Position numbers and translations under genes: made by a program. Below, one piece after another: positions 55,001-63,669 of a stretch of 64,000 nt of DNA. Under the pieces are notes generated by a model. It did not search any database and was not told the DNA's origin. It saw only the letters and a list, made by a program, of their open reading frames with translations. Origin of the DNA: Marinobacter sp. F3R08 (GTDB lineage Bacteria; Pseudomonadota; Gammaproteobacteria; Pseudomonadales; Oleiphilaceae); the NCBI RefSeq assembly GCF_018860425.1, contig NZ_JAHKPI010000014.1:310001-374000 (forward strand), written 5' to 3'. Position 1 is the stretch's first letter; each line of letters begins with the position of its first letter.

Positions 55001-56179
55001 ATGTGGTTTAACGGTCTTCTTGACCTGTCGGTGATGCAGCTCATTCTGGTAACACTTGGAATGACCCACGTCACGATTGTCAGTGTTACGCTCTACCTGC
55101 ATCGCCATTCGGCGCACAACTCGCTGGATCTGCATCCGGTTCTGAAGCATTTTTTCCGTTTCTGGCTTTGGTTGACCACCGCCCAGAACACCAAGGAATG
55201 GACAGCCATTCACCGGAAACACCATGCCAAGTGCGAGACCGAGGAAGATCCTCACAGTCCGGTGGTCCTGGGTATCCGCAAGGTTCTGTTTGAGGGCGCC
55301 GAGCTCTATGCAGAATCGGCAACGCCTGAAACGCTTGAGCGCTACGGGCAGCGCACCCCGGAAGACTGGGTGGAGCGCAATGTTTACAGCCGGTACAAGA
55401 TGCTGGGGATCGCCCTGATGGCCGTTATCAACCTGGCCCTGTTTGGCGTTCATGGTATCTGGATCTGGGCGGTTCAGATGATGTGGATCCCGGTCTGGGC
55501 TGCGGGTGTGGTCAACGGTATTGGGCACTGGATGGGTTACCGGAATTATGAATGTGCCGACAACGCCCGGAATATTTCGCCCATAGGATTTCTTATCGGT
55601 GGTGAAGAGCTGCACAACAATCACCACACCTATCCGAATTCGTCCAAGCTTTCCCGTCGCTGGTTTGAAGTGGATGTCGGTTGGGGCTATATCCGGCTGT
55701 TCCAGTTATTCGGACTCGCCAAGCCGAAAGGCTATCGGCCTATAGCTCACCATGTGCCGGGCAAGCTGGAAATGGATGTGGAAACCGTTCAGGCGATTGC
55801 CAACAACCGGTTCGACATCATGCGACAGTACCGCAAACGTGTCATGGAGCCGGTGTTGCGCCAGCAAAAGTCATTGATGGATGATGAGATCCGTCCACGT
55901 TACCGGAAGCTCAAACAGCTATTGTCTCGTGAAATAACTCTGATTGAACCGAAAGAAAAGGAAACCCTTGAGGCGGTTCTGGAGCGCAATGCGGTACTGC
56001 GCCAGATTTATGAAAAGAGCCATGAATTGCAGGCGCTGTGGCGTCAGCGTGGGCTTAAACCCCAGGATAAATTGAACGCTTTGATGGAATGGTGCCGGGA
56101 GGCGGAAGCCAGCGGCATCCGGTATCTTGAGGAGTTTGCCGAGCACCTGCGGGCCTATTCGCTGCGCCCCGCTGCCTGA
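55001..56179 (+). CDS. Membrane fatty-acid desaturase (delta-9 type, DesA-like)
   Basis: 392-residue di-iron desaturase of the inner membrane. The three His boxes are HRHSAH (34-39), HRKHH (71-75) and HNNHH (205-209), in the order and spacing of acyl-CoA/acyl-phospholipid delta-9 desaturases. Two pairs of hydrophobic segments flank them. The C-terminal 120 residues are an extra charged helical region (RQYRKRVMEPVLRQQKS onward) beyond the catalytic core. It likely introduces double bonds in phospholipid acyl chains for membrane fluidity. GAGGA is close before the ATG. Ends at a strong terminator. Confidence 0.9.
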   Translation: MWFNGLLDLSVMQLILVTLGMTHVTIVSVTLYLHRHSAHNSLDLHPVLKHFFRFWLWLTTAQNTKEWTAIHRKHHAKCETEEDPHSPVVLGIRKVLFEGAELYAESATPETLERYGQRTPEDWVERNVYSRYKMLGIALMAVINLALFGVHGIWIWAVQMMWIPVWAAGVVNGIGHWMGYRNYECADNARNISPIGFLIGGEELHNNHHTYPNSSKLSRRWFEVDVGWGYIRLFQLFGLAKPKGYRPIAHHVPGKLEMDVETVQAIANNRFDIMRQYRKRVMEPVLRQQKSLMDDEIRPRYRKLKQLLSREITLIEPKEKETLEAVLERNAVLRQIYEKSHELQALWRQRGLKPQDKLNALMEWCREAEASGIRYLEEFAEHLRAYSLRPAA

Positions 56180-56204
56180 GTCAGCCCGGCGGCCAATGAA
56201 AATG

Positions 56205-56241
56205 AAGAGGCCAGATGAATGCGTTCATCTGGCCTCTTTTT
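56205..56241 (+). terminator. Intrinsic terminator of the desaturase gene
   Basis: A perfect 15-bp stem, 56205-56219 with 56224-56238, closes the tetraloop tgcg and runs into TTTTT (56237-56241). It lies 26 bp after the desaturase stop. It also faces the convergent rsmD gene, where a minus-strand tail is less T-rich. Confidence 0.88.
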
Positions 56242-56256
56242 GTTTCTGAGCATCCG

Positions 56257-56907
56257 TCATGCTGTCTCAGGGGATACCCGGAACAGAGAATAGGTAACCT
56301 GGCCGGCGCTCTTCTGTCGATGCAGGTGCCAGCTTGCAGGCACGGCCGGGGTAGGCGATTCGCTCTCGTGTTCCACGTAAACCCAGCCGCCGGGGTTTAT
56401 CCAGGCTTCGTGCTCCAGAAGCGGAAACAGTTTTTCCAGCCAACCCTGTCGGAATGGGGGATCCATAAACACGATGTCGAACGGGGCGCGGTCTCTGTGT
56501 CTCAGGTAGTTTTCGACCTCTGCGCAGGCTACATCCCCGTTATCGGACTTCAACAGCCTGAGGTTGTCACGGAGTGCCCTGGCCAGCGCTGGTGTGTGAT
56601 CCACCAGAGTGACCCTCCCGGCTCCTCTGGAGAGAGCTTCTAGCCCGAGTGCACCGGAACCAGCGAATAGATCCAGGCAGTCACTGCCTGCGATGTGGAA
56701 ATTCAGCCAGTTGAACAGGGTCTCGCGGGTGCGTGCAGGCGTTGGCCGCACGCCACCGGCGTCCGGGAAGCGCAGTTTGCGGCTGCGCCAGTCGCCGCCT
56801 ATGATTCGCAGTTCACCGGCGCCAATATCTTTACGTGCCGAACCCGCACCACGATTGGCCGGGTTTCTATTCGAGGGGCTCTGGCTTGCAGGTTTTCGGC
56901 GCGCCAT
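56257..56907 (-). CDS. rsmD: 16S rRNA (guanine966-N2)-methyltransferase RsmD
   Basis: 216-residue SAM-dependent methyltransferase for G966 of 16S rRNA. The first 30 residues are basic and probably disordered. The core starts LRIIGGDWRSRKLRFPD, then GVRPTPARTRETLFNWL, the SAM site CLDLFAGSGALGLEALSRG and the catalytic DPPF in IVFMDPPFRQG. It is divergent from ftsY with a 160-bp spacer, the rsmD-ftsYEX arrangement common in this class. Confidence 0.94.
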   Translation of the reverse strand: MARRKPASQSPSNRNPANRGAGSARKDIGAGELRIIGGDWRSRKLRFPDAGGVRPTPARTRETLFNWLNFHIAGSDCLDLFAGSGALGLEALSRGAGRVTLVDHTPALARALRDNLRLLKSDNGDVACAEVENYLRHRDRAPFDIVFMDPPFRQGWLEKLFPLLEHEAWINPGGWVYVEHESESPTPAVPASWHLHRQKSAGQVTYSLFRVSPETA

Positions 56908-57067
56908 AATCTCGGCTCCACGGGTCTGTTCGGTTCAGGGTCCAAGCGCGCATCTTACCGGAAACCTTCACGGGCGTGATAATCCGGACGACGCTCACTT
57001 CATCGGGACAGTCTGCTAGAATGTCGGCTTTATTTGTCCCGCCCATTCAGACTGATGGATTGACTTT

Positions 57068-58303
57068 ATGACGGCAGAGTGGATTTCAATCGGCCTTCTG
57101 GCCCTTCTTGTGCTCGTATTTGTCCTGGATATCGCCGGTAACCGAAGCCGGGCGCCGCGCCCGAAACCGGTGCCACAGCGCAAACCAGAGATTGCCAAAG
57201 GGCCAGCGCCACAGCCGCAAAAGGTCCAGAGCGAAGCACCTGCCGCCGTTGAGTCGCAGCCCGAGCCCGAGCCGGTTGCAGAGCCAGAACCAAAGGTTGA
57301 GTCGGTGCCTGCCCCAGCGCCACAGACGGCGCCCGAGCCCGAGCCCGAACCCGAACCCGAACCCGAACCAAAGCCAGAGCCGCAGGTCAGCGTTTTCGAA
57401 CGCATCCGGCAAGGTCTTGGGAAAACCCGGGCCAGTCTGACCGGTGGCCTGTCGGACCTGTTCTCGCTGAATAAGAAAATCGATGAGGACCTGCTGGAGG
57501 AGATTGAAACCACGCTGCTTATGGCAGACGTTGGTGTTACCGCCACGTCCGAAATTATTGATTCTCTCACCGACAAGCTTGAGCGTAATCAGCTCAAGGA
57601 CGGAGAAGCTTTACGCAAGGCTCTGAGGGATGAATTGCATGGCCTGTTGAAGGATGTGACCCGGCCGCTGGAGGTCGACGCCGGTAAAGCGCCTTACGTC
57701 ATCCTGATGGTTGGTGTAAACGGTGTGGGGAAAACCACCACCATTGGCAAGCTCACCAAGAAATTCCAGAACGAAGGGAAGTCGGTAATGCTGGCGGCGG
57801 GCGACACTTTCCGTGCTGCGGCGGTGGAGCAGCTACAGGTTTGGGGCGAGCGAAATAATGTGCCGGTCGTGGCGCAGCACACCGGCGCTGACAGCGCCTC
57901 GGTGATTTTCGATGCCATCCAGTCTGCGAAGTCTCGCGGCGTTGATGTGGTGATTGCCGATACCGCGGGTCGTCTGCAGAACAAGGACAACCTGATGCAG
58001 GAGCTGGAGAAGGTGGTCCGGGTGATGAAAAAGCTGGACGAGTCTGCGCCTCACGAAGTGATGCTGGTACTGGATGCCGGTACGGGACAAAACGCGCTGA
58101 ATCAGGCTCAGGTGTTCCAGCAGGCGGTAGGTGTGAGCGGGATTACGTTAACGAAACTGGACGGCACCGCCAAAGGCGGTATTGTGTTCGCCATTGCCCG
58201 TCAGTTGCAGTTGCCCATCCGGTTTATTGGTGTTGGTGAGCAGGTCGACGACCTGCGCAGTTTCGACGCTGAAACCTTTGTGGATGCCCTGTTTGACGAA
58301 TAG
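57068..58303 (+). CDS. ftsY: Signal recognition particle receptor FtsY
   Basis: 411-residue GTPase that docks SRP-ribosome complexes at the Sec translocon. The NG domain starts near 115; G1 is GVNGVGKTTT at 216-225, DTAGRLQNKDNLM near 298 and TKLDGTAKGG toward the end. Unusually, the N-terminus reads WISIGLLALLVLVFVLDIAG (about 5-24), a likely membrane helix, followed by about 85 residues rich in Pro/Glu with a (PE)n tract. Typical proteobacterial FtsY has an acidic A domain and only an amphipathic helix. It heads ftsY-ftsE-ftsX. Confidence 0.94.
   Translation: MTAEWISIGLLALLVLVFVLDIAGNRSRAPRPKPVPQRKPEIAKGPAPQPQKVQSEAPAAVESQPEPEPVAEPEPKVESVPAPAPQTAPEPEPEPEPEPEPKPEPQVSVFERIRQGLGKTRASLTGGLSDLFSLNKKIDEDLLEEIETTLLMADVGVTATSEIIDSLTDKLERNQLKDGEALRKALRDELHGLLKDVTRPLEVDAGKAPYVILMVGVNGVGKTTTIGKLTKKFQNEGKSVMLAAGDTFRAAAVEQLQVWGERNNVPVVAQHTGADSASVIFDAIQSAKSRGVDVVIADTAGRLQNKDNLMQELEKVVRVMKKLDESAPHEVMLVLDAGTGQNALNQAQVFQQAVGVSGITLTKLDGTAKGGIVFAIARQLQLPIRFIGVGEQVDDLRSFDAETFVDALFDE
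57332..57367. repeat. Hexanucleotide tandem repeat in ftsY
   Basis: Six units of cccgag or cccgaa in frame encode the Pro-Glu run of the FtsY linker. The tract is short and near-perfect, so its copy number could vary between strains without shifting the frame. Confidence 0.7.
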
Positions 58304-58332
58304 CTCAGAATACAGCCGCGCGGACATCGCCG

Positions 58333-59025
58333 ATGATTGAGTTCCACCAGGTCACCAAGCGTTACGACAGTGATCACACCGCTCTGCGCCAGGTGAATTT
58401 TGGCCTGGAGCGAGGTGAGCTGGCGTTTCTTACCGGGCACTCCGGTGCCGGCAAAAGCACCTTGCTGAAACTGGTCATGGTGATGGAACGCCCCTCTGCT
58501 GGCGAGGTAGTGGTGGGCGGCCAGGTTCTCAATCGTTTGCCCCGCCGCCAGATCCCCTATATACGCCGGCACATCGGCGTGGTGTTCCAGAACCACCAGC
58601 TGCTGTTTGACCGGACTGTTTTCGACAATGTTGCTATGCCCCTGGAAGTCATGGGCGCGTCTCCCAGAGACACTGGCCGTCGGGTTCGGGCTGCCCTGGA
58701 TAAGGTGGGCTTGCTGAAGAAAGAGAAAATGAACCCGATGCAGCTTTCCGGAGGGGAGCAGCAGCGTGTAGGTATCGCCAGGGCGGTGGTTAACAAGCCG
58801 CCGGTACTCTTGGCGGATGAGCCGACCGGTAACCTTGATCCGGAGCTGTCCGCGGATATCATGAATCTGTTTGGTCAGTTCAGCCAGGTGGGCGTCACGG
58901 TATTGATCGCCACCCACGATATTGCGCTGATTAACGAGATGGGGCGGCGTACCCTCACGCTGGATCATGGCCGGCTGATCGCCGGTGGTACCTCGGTTAT
59001 CGGGGGGGCTGCCAGTGGCCTCTGA
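58333..59025 (+). CDS. ftsE: Cell division ABC ATPase FtsE
   Basis: 230-residue ABC ATPase that, with FtsX, couples divisome assembly to septal peptidoglycan hydrolase activation. Walker A is GHSGAGKST at 35-43, the signature is LSGGEQQRVGIARA, Walker B is LLADEPTGNLDPE and the switch His is in IATHDIAL. It lies 29 bp after ftsY and overlaps ftsX by 11 nt. Confidence 0.95.
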   Translation: MIEFHQVTKRYDSDHTALRQVNFGLERGELAFLTGHSGAGKSTLLKLVMVMERPSAGEVVVGGQVLNRLPRRQIPYIRRHIGVVFQNHQLLFDRTVFDNVAMPLEVMGASPRDTGRRVRAALDKVGLLKKEKMNPMQLSGGEQQRVGIARAVVNKPPVLLADEPTGNLDPELSADIMNLFGQFSQVGVTVLIATHDIALINEMGRRTLTLDHGRLIAGGTSVIGGAASGL

Positions 59026-60019
59026 TCCACGCAGAAAAGCCGAGTCTGCCCGTGGTGCCAACAAAGCCCGTTCGCCCTGGCGCGAGCAGGCTGAAAGCTA
59101 CCTGACTCACCATCGCAAGGTGGCTGAAGACAGCGCCCGTCGTCTTTGGCAAACGCCGGTGGCCAGCCTGATGACCTGGACAGTGATGGGTGTTGCGTTG
59201 GCCTTGCCGGTAGCGCTTCTGCTACTGCTGACCAGTCTTCAAGGTGTCAGTGCCGGTTGGGAGAGCAGTGCCCGGGTGACTGCCTATATGGAGCTGGATG
59301 TGTCCCTCGATCGGGCCCGCGTGCTCGCCGATGACATTTCCGGCGATGGTCGGGTGGCTGGCGTTGAACTGGTTGATCGGGAGCAGGCATTAACTGAATT
59401 CCGGGCGTCGTCAGGACTCGAGGATGCCCTGGATTATCTTGAAGGCAACCCGCTGCCACACACATTGCTGATTACCCCGAAGGAAGGTGCCCGGTCCACC
59501 GAGGGCGTGGAAGGGCTCGTGCGGTTTGTCGAAGGCATGGAAGGGGTAGAGCTGGTTCAGGTAGATCTGGGCTGGTTGCAGCGTCTGAACGCCATGACAG
59601 ATCTCCTGGCTCGTGCCGTCTGGGCGCTGGCGATCCTGTTGGCAGCTGCAGTTGTGCTGGTAATTGGCAATACGGTGCGGCTTTCTATCGAGAGCCGTCG
59701 TGACGAGATTCTGGTGGCGAAACTGGTGGGCGGTACAGACAGCTTTGTCCGTCGGCCTTTCCTGTATACCGGTACCTGGTTTGGATTGGGAGGGGGTGCT
59801 GTTGCGCTGATCCTGCTGCAATTGTCTATGTGGTGGCTCAGCGGCCCCATAGAGCGGCTGGCGGTGCTGTATCGAAGTGATTTTTCTCTCGACGGGCTGC
59901 AGATTGATGGTGCGCTGGCGTTGATTATTGTTGCGATGCTGCTAGGCTGGCTTGGCGCCTGGGTCGCGGTCAAGCGTCATCTGGATGACATGGAGCCGGG
60001 AGATATTGCCGGAGGATGA
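59015..60019 (+). CDS. ftsX: Cell division membrane protein FtsX
   Basis: 334-residue permease-like protein with one helix near 50-72, a periplasmic domain of about 110 residues (TAYMELDVSLDRARVLAD onward) and three C-terminal helices. It anchors FtsE and relays to EnvC-type activators. The start is GTG at 59015 inside the ftsE end, with GGGGGG at good spacing; the frame is open 30 bp further upstream, but that start lacks a site. A 45-residue basic cytoplasmic N-terminus precedes helix 1. Confidence 0.92.
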   Translation: MASDPRRKAESARGANKARSPWREQAESYLTHHRKVAEDSARRLWQTPVASLMTWTVMGVALALPVALLLLLTSLQGVSAGWESSARVTAYMELDVSLDRARVLADDISGDGRVAGVELVDREQALTEFRASSGLEDALDYLEGNPLPHTLLITPKEGARSTEGVEGLVRFVEGMEGVELVQVDLGWLQRLNAMTDLLARAVWALAILLAAAVVLVIGNTVRLSIESRRDEILVAKLVGGTDSFVRRPFLYTGTWFGLGGGAVALILLQLSMWWLSGPIERLAVLYRSDFSLDGLQIDGALALIIVAMLLGWLGAWVAVKRHLDDMEPGDIAGG

Positions 60020-60140
60020 TGATCCGGATAGCGGGAAAACCGTATTGAAGAAACAACTTGTACTGGCGTAGTTTGAGAGTCAGTAAAGTAACGGTGAAAT
60101 TTCCAGCTGGTTGATATACAACGTTTTACTGGAGATTTTT

Positions 60141-60169
60141 GGAACTTTCAGAGTTCTTGGCGGTCTAAA
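60141..60169 (+). promoter_or_regulatory. Sigma-E (RpoE/AlgU)-type promoter of rpoH
   Basis: GGAACTT (60141-60147) and TCTAAA (60164-60169) are separated by 16 bp, matching the sigma-E consensus (GAACTT-N16-TCTGA). Transcription would start about 40 nt before the rpoH ATG. This agrees with the known control of rpoH by envelope stress sigma factors in E. coli and Pseudomonas. A sigma-70 promoter probably also exists upstream but is not clear. Confidence 0.7.
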
Positions 60170-60214
60170 AAGTAATTGATATATTTAAGGGCCGTTGGGT
60201 TCGGAGGTTAGAGC

Positions 60215-61075
60215 ATGGGTACGAGTTTACAGCTGATTGACAGACTGGTTCCGGGCCAGAATCTCGAGTCTTATATTCAGGCCGCGAGCCGCATTCCGGT
60301 GCTCACAGTGGATGAAGAGCGGGCATTGGCAGAACGGCTTCATTACGAGGGCGACGTGGAAGCTGCCCGTCAGTTGGTCATGTCTCACCTGCGCTTCGTG
60401 ATTCACATCGCGCGTAGCTACTCGGGTTATGGCCTGGCGCAGGCGGATCTGATCCAGGAAGGTAACGTTGGCCTTATGAAGGCGGTTAAACGTTTTAACC
60501 CGGAATACGGTGTGCGGCTGGTTTCTTTCGCCGTACACTGGATCAAGGCGGAAATTCACGAGTTTATTCTGCGTAACTGGCGCATCGTGAAAGTAGCCAC
60601 CACCAAGGCTCAGCGTAAACTGTTCTTTAATTTGCGCAGCCAGAAGAAAAAGCTTGCCTGGCTCAGCCATGACGAGCTGAATGCGGTTGCTGAAGATCTT
60701 GGCGTCGAGCCGAAGGTGGTCCGCGAAATGGAAGGCCGTCTGGCGTCGCAGGATACCGCCTTTGACGGTCCTCAAGACGATGATGACGATAGCGCCTATC
60801 AGGCACCGGCGTACTATCTGGAAGATGCGCGCAGCAACCCTGCCACCCAGCTTGAAAATGCTGACTGGACCGATGATTCCAATGGTCGGTTGATGCACGC
60901 CCTGGAGCAGCTGGACGAACGCAGCCAGGATATTCTGCGGGAGCGCTGGTTGTCCGAGAGCAAGTCAACGTTGCACGAGTTGGCGGACAAATACGGCGTG
61001 TCGGCGGAACGTATCCGGCAGCTTGAAAAGAATGCGATGAAGAAGATTCGCATTCAGATGTCCGAGGCGGCCTGA
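60215..61075 (+). CDS. rpoH: Heat-shock sigma factor RpoH (sigma-32)
   Basis: 286-residue alternative sigma factor. Region 2 includes [20 protein letters not shown] and [19 protein letters not shown] and the DNA-melting stretch [19 protein letters not shown]. The RpoH box, QRKLFFNLR, is intact and is the region linked to DnaK-mediated turnover. Region 4 ends [21 protein letters not shown] lies 11-15 nt before the ATG. It follows ftsYEX, the conserved order, with its own sigma-E-like promoter. Confidence 0.96.
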   Translation: MGTSLQLIDRLVPGQNLESYIQAASRIPVLTVDEERALAERLHYEGDVEAARQLVMSHLRFVIHIARSYSGYGLAQADLIQEGNVGLMKAVKRFNPEYGVRLVSFAVHWIKAEIHEFILRNWRIVKVATTKAQRKLFFNLRSQKKKLAWLSHDELNAVAEDLGVEPKVVREMEGRLASQDTAFDGPQDDDDDSAYQAPAYYLEDARSNPATQLENADWTDDSNGRLMHALEQLDERSQDILRERWLSESKSTLHELADKYGVSAERIRQLEKNAMKKIRIQMSEAA

Positions 61076-61109
61076 TCTATCGGCCAGTGTTCAAGGACAC
61101 GGTAATTTT

Positions 61110-61145
61110 AAACGCCACCACCGGTTCCGGTTGGTGGCGTTTTTG
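61110..61145 (+). terminator. Intrinsic terminator of rpoH
   Basis: AAACGCCACCA (61110-61120) pairs with TGGTGGCGTTT (61132-61142), followed by TTTT and TGTTT. It lies 35 bp after the rpoH stop and separates it from the GarR-like gene. Confidence 0.88.
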
Positions 61146-61180
61146 TTTGTATAATCACCCGAACATTTGAGTAAGGCCCA

Positions 61181-62098
61181 GTGAAAATGACCTCGACTAC
61201 TCCTCACGTCGCATTTCTTGGCATCGGACTAATGGGTGCGCCCATGGCCCGTAATCTGTTGGACGCGGGCTTTCCGATGACGTTATGGAACCGCACGGCC
61301 AGCAAGTGCGAGCCGTTTGCCTCGGAGGCATCGATTGCAGAGTCCGCTTCGCAGGCGGTTACCGGTGCCGACGTGGTTATCACGATGCTGGAAAACAGCG
61401 ATGTGGTGGAGCGGGTGCTGGTGGAGCAGGGCGTGTTGGATGCCCTGAAGCCAGGTGCACTGATTATTGATATGAGTTCTATCCAGCCGTCTGTCGCCCG
61501 GCGCCATGCAGAACTCGCAGCGCAGCAGGGCGCAGGCTACGTGGATGCCCCGGTGTCAGGGGGTACGGTGGGCGCGTCTGAGGCGCGTCTGAGTATTATG
61601 GCCGGAGGCTCGGAAGCGGATGTGGCCCGTGCTTTACCGATATTCGAAGCGCTCGGAAAGTGCACCCGAATTGGCCCCGTGGGCTCCGGACAACTGGCAA
61701 AACTGGCCAATCAGGCTATTGTTGGCATCACCATTGGGGCTGTTTCCGAGGCGTTATTGCTTGCCGCAAAGGGCGGGGCGGATCCGGCGGCGGTTCGGGA
61801 GGCTCTGATGGGAGGCTTTGCGGGTAGCCGGATTCTGGAGTTGCACGGGCAACGGATGATTGACCGGGATTTCGCACCGGGTGCGCCTGCGCGTATCCAG
61901 CTCAAGGACATGCGGATGATTCTGGATGAGGCCCGTGCGGAAGAGTTAACGCTGCCACTGGCTCAGCAGACTCACAATGAATACCTGTCGCTGGTGGCCA
62001 ACGGTCACAGTGATGTCGACCACAGTGGCCTGCTGCTTGAGCTGGAGCACCTGAACGGTGCGTTGCTTGGCTCTCTTGGCCGCGGCCCAAAGGAGTAA
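61181..62098 (+). CDS. NAD(P)-dependent 3-hydroxyacid dehydrogenase (GarR/GlxR-like)
   Basis: 305-residue beta-hydroxyacid dehydrogenase. The Rossmann start is FLGIGLMGAPMARNLLDAG, the substrate motif is DAPVSGGTVGASEARLSIM and the catalytic Lys is in GQLAKLANQAIVG (about residue 170). Downstream hydroxypyruvate isomerase suggests tartronate semialdehyde reductase (2-hydroxy-3-oxopropionate to D-glycerate), but 3-hydroxyisobutyrate dehydrogenase is an alternative. The start may be GTG 61181 or ATG 61187; AAGG upstream fits either. Confidence 0.85.
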   Translation: MKMTSTTPHVAFLGIGLMGAPMARNLLDAGFPMTLWNRTASKCEPFASEASIAESASQAVTGADVVITMLENSDVVERVLVEQGVLDALKPGALIIDMSSIQPSVARRHAELAAQQGAGYVDAPVSGGTVGASEARLSIMAGGSEADVARALPIFEALGKCTRIGPVGSGQLAKLANQAIVGITIGAVSEALLLAAKGGADPAAVREALMGGFAGSRILELHGQRMIDRDFAPGAPARIQLKDMRMILDEARAEELTLPLAQQTHNEYLSLVANGHSDVDHSGLLLELEHLNGALLGSLGRGPKE

Positions 62099-62105
62099 CC
62101 AGGTG

Positions 62106-62885
62106 ATGCCCCGATTTGCTGCCAATCTGTCCATGCTGTTCACGGAAGTGGATTTTCCCGAGCGCTTTGCCATGGCCCGGACCGCGGGGTTCAAAGGGGT
62201 TGAATACCTGTTCCCCTACGCCTGCCCAAAGGACCTGCTCAAACAGTTACTGAACGACAACCAGCTCACTCAGGTTCTGTTCAACCTGCCCCCCGGTGAC
62301 TGGGATGCAGGCGAGCGCGGTATTGCCTGCCTGCCAGACCGGGTAGAGGAGTTTCGGGCTGGCGTTGAACAGGCTATTGAGTATGCCCGGGCCCTGGATT
62401 GCCGGCAGCTGAACTGCCTGGCGGGACTCAAGCCCACTGACCTGTCGGATGAAACTGCCTGGCAGACCCTGGTGAGTAATGTCAGTTGGGCGGCCGGGAA
62501 GCTGGCGGACGAGAATATAACCCTCTGCCTGGAGGCAATTAATTCCAGAGTGGACATGCCGGAATTCTTTCTGGATACCTCCGGCAAGGTGCTCGCATTG
62601 ATTGAGGACGTTGATGCCGACAACGTTCGCCTGCAATACGACCTCTACCATATGCAGATTATGGAAGGAGATCTGGTGCGCTCAATGGAGTGCCTGTTGC
62701 CGTGGATTGGTCACATCCAGTTTGCAGATAATCCCGGTCGCCACGAGCCCGGAACCGGAGAGATTAACTTTTCGAATGTTTTTGAGGCCATCGACACCAT
62801 GGGCTATGAAGGTTGGGTAAGCGCCGAATATCGGCCCACGGGCGCCACTGCTGACAGTCTGAGCTGGTTTGCAGGGGGGCGCTGA
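62106..62885 (+). CDS. hyi: Hydroxypyruvate isomerase family protein
   Basis: 259-residue TIM-barrel (xylose isomerase-like) enzyme. It starts PRFAANLSMLFTEVDFPERF. The paired metal-binding glutamates are in LCLEAINSRVDMPEFFL and VSAEYRPTGAT, matching Glu143/Glu240 of E. coli Hyi, with YDLYHMQIMEGDL between. It converts hydroxypyruvate to tartronate semialdehyde, the substrate of a GarR-type reductase, which fits the gene just upstream (7-bp gap). GTG 62103 is an alternative start; AAGGAG fits both. Confidence 0.87.
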   Translation: MPRFAANLSMLFTEVDFPERFAMARTAGFKGVEYLFPYACPKDLLKQLLNDNQLTQVLFNLPPGDWDAGERGIACLPDRVEEFRAGVEQAIEYARALDCRQLNCLAGLKPTDLSDETAWQTLVSNVSWAAGKLADENITLCLEAINSRVDMPEFFLDTSGKVLALIEDVDADNVRLQYDLYHMQIMEGDLVRSMECLLPWIGHIQFADNPGRHEPGTGEINFSNVFEAIDTMGYEGWVSAEYRPTGATADSLSWFAGGR

Positions 62886-62988
62886 CCGTCGCCATTGGCG
62901 ACACCCTCTTACAAGATCGTAACTGGCCGGGTTGCCAACTTCTTCGTACCCTTGTCGTTACTGTAATCCGCTATCGGGAGGAGAGCCG

Positions 62989-63669
62989 GTGAAAGCACTG
63001 GTAATCGAAGACGATCAGGACGTTGCAAATTATCTTGTCAAAGGGCTGAAAGAATCCGACTTTGTGGTCGATCATGCAGCCGATGGCAAAGAAGGCATGA
63101 TGATGGCGGCCAGTGAAGATTACGACATCATGATTGTGGACCGCATGCTGCCGGGAATGGACGGTTTGTCCATCATCAAGACGGTTCGTGCAACGGGAAA
63201 CCAGGTGCCTGTCCTTATTCTCAGCGCCCTGGGTGACGTAGACGACCGGGTTGAAGGTTTGCGTGGTGGTGGTGATGACTACCTGACCAAGCCATTTTCG
63301 TTCACTGAACTGCTGGCCCGCATCGAATCGTTGGTACGGCGTAACCGCCAGTCGGCCGAAACGGAAACGGTATTGCGGGTGGCGGATCTTGAAATGGATC
63401 TGTTGGCGCGCACCGTCAAACGGGCCGGTCAGAACATTGATGTTCAGCCCAGGGAATTCCGTCTGCTGGAATATCTGATGCGCAATGCCGGCCAGGTGGT
63501 GACCCGCACCATGCTGCTGGAGAAGGTCTGGGATTATCATTTTGATCCTCAGACCAACGTGATCGACGTACACATCAGCCGGCTGCGAGCCAAGATCGAT
63601 AAGGAATTCGATACACCCCTACTGCAAACCATTCGTGGTGCAGGGTATATGCTACGTGAAACTGCTTAG
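62989..63669 (+). CDS. OmpR/PhoB-type response regulator
   Basis: 226-residue two-component regulator. Receiver: E7/D8/D9 in IEDDQD, phospho-acceptor D51 in IMIVDRMLPGMDG, Thr/Ser in LILSALGD and Lys in YLTKPF. The C-terminal winged helix is of the OmpR type, with VQPREFRLLEYLM, VVTRTMLLEKVWDY and NVIDVHISRLRAKI. The start is GTG 62989 with GGGAGGAG upstream; the frame is open 57 bp earlier but without a site. It overlaps the kinase gene by 14 nt. The regulon is not predictable. Confidence 0.92.
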   Translation: MKALVIEDDQDVANYLVKGLKESDFVVDHAADGKEGMMMAASEDYDIMIVDRMLPGMDGLSIIKTVRATGNQVPVLILSALGDVDDRVEGLRGGGDDYLTKPFSFTELLARIESLVRRNRQSAETETVLRVADLEMDLLARTVKRAGQNIDVQPREFRLLEYLMRNAGQVVTRTMLLEKVWDYHFDPQTNVIDVHISRLRAKIDKEFDTPLLQTIRGAGYMLRETA

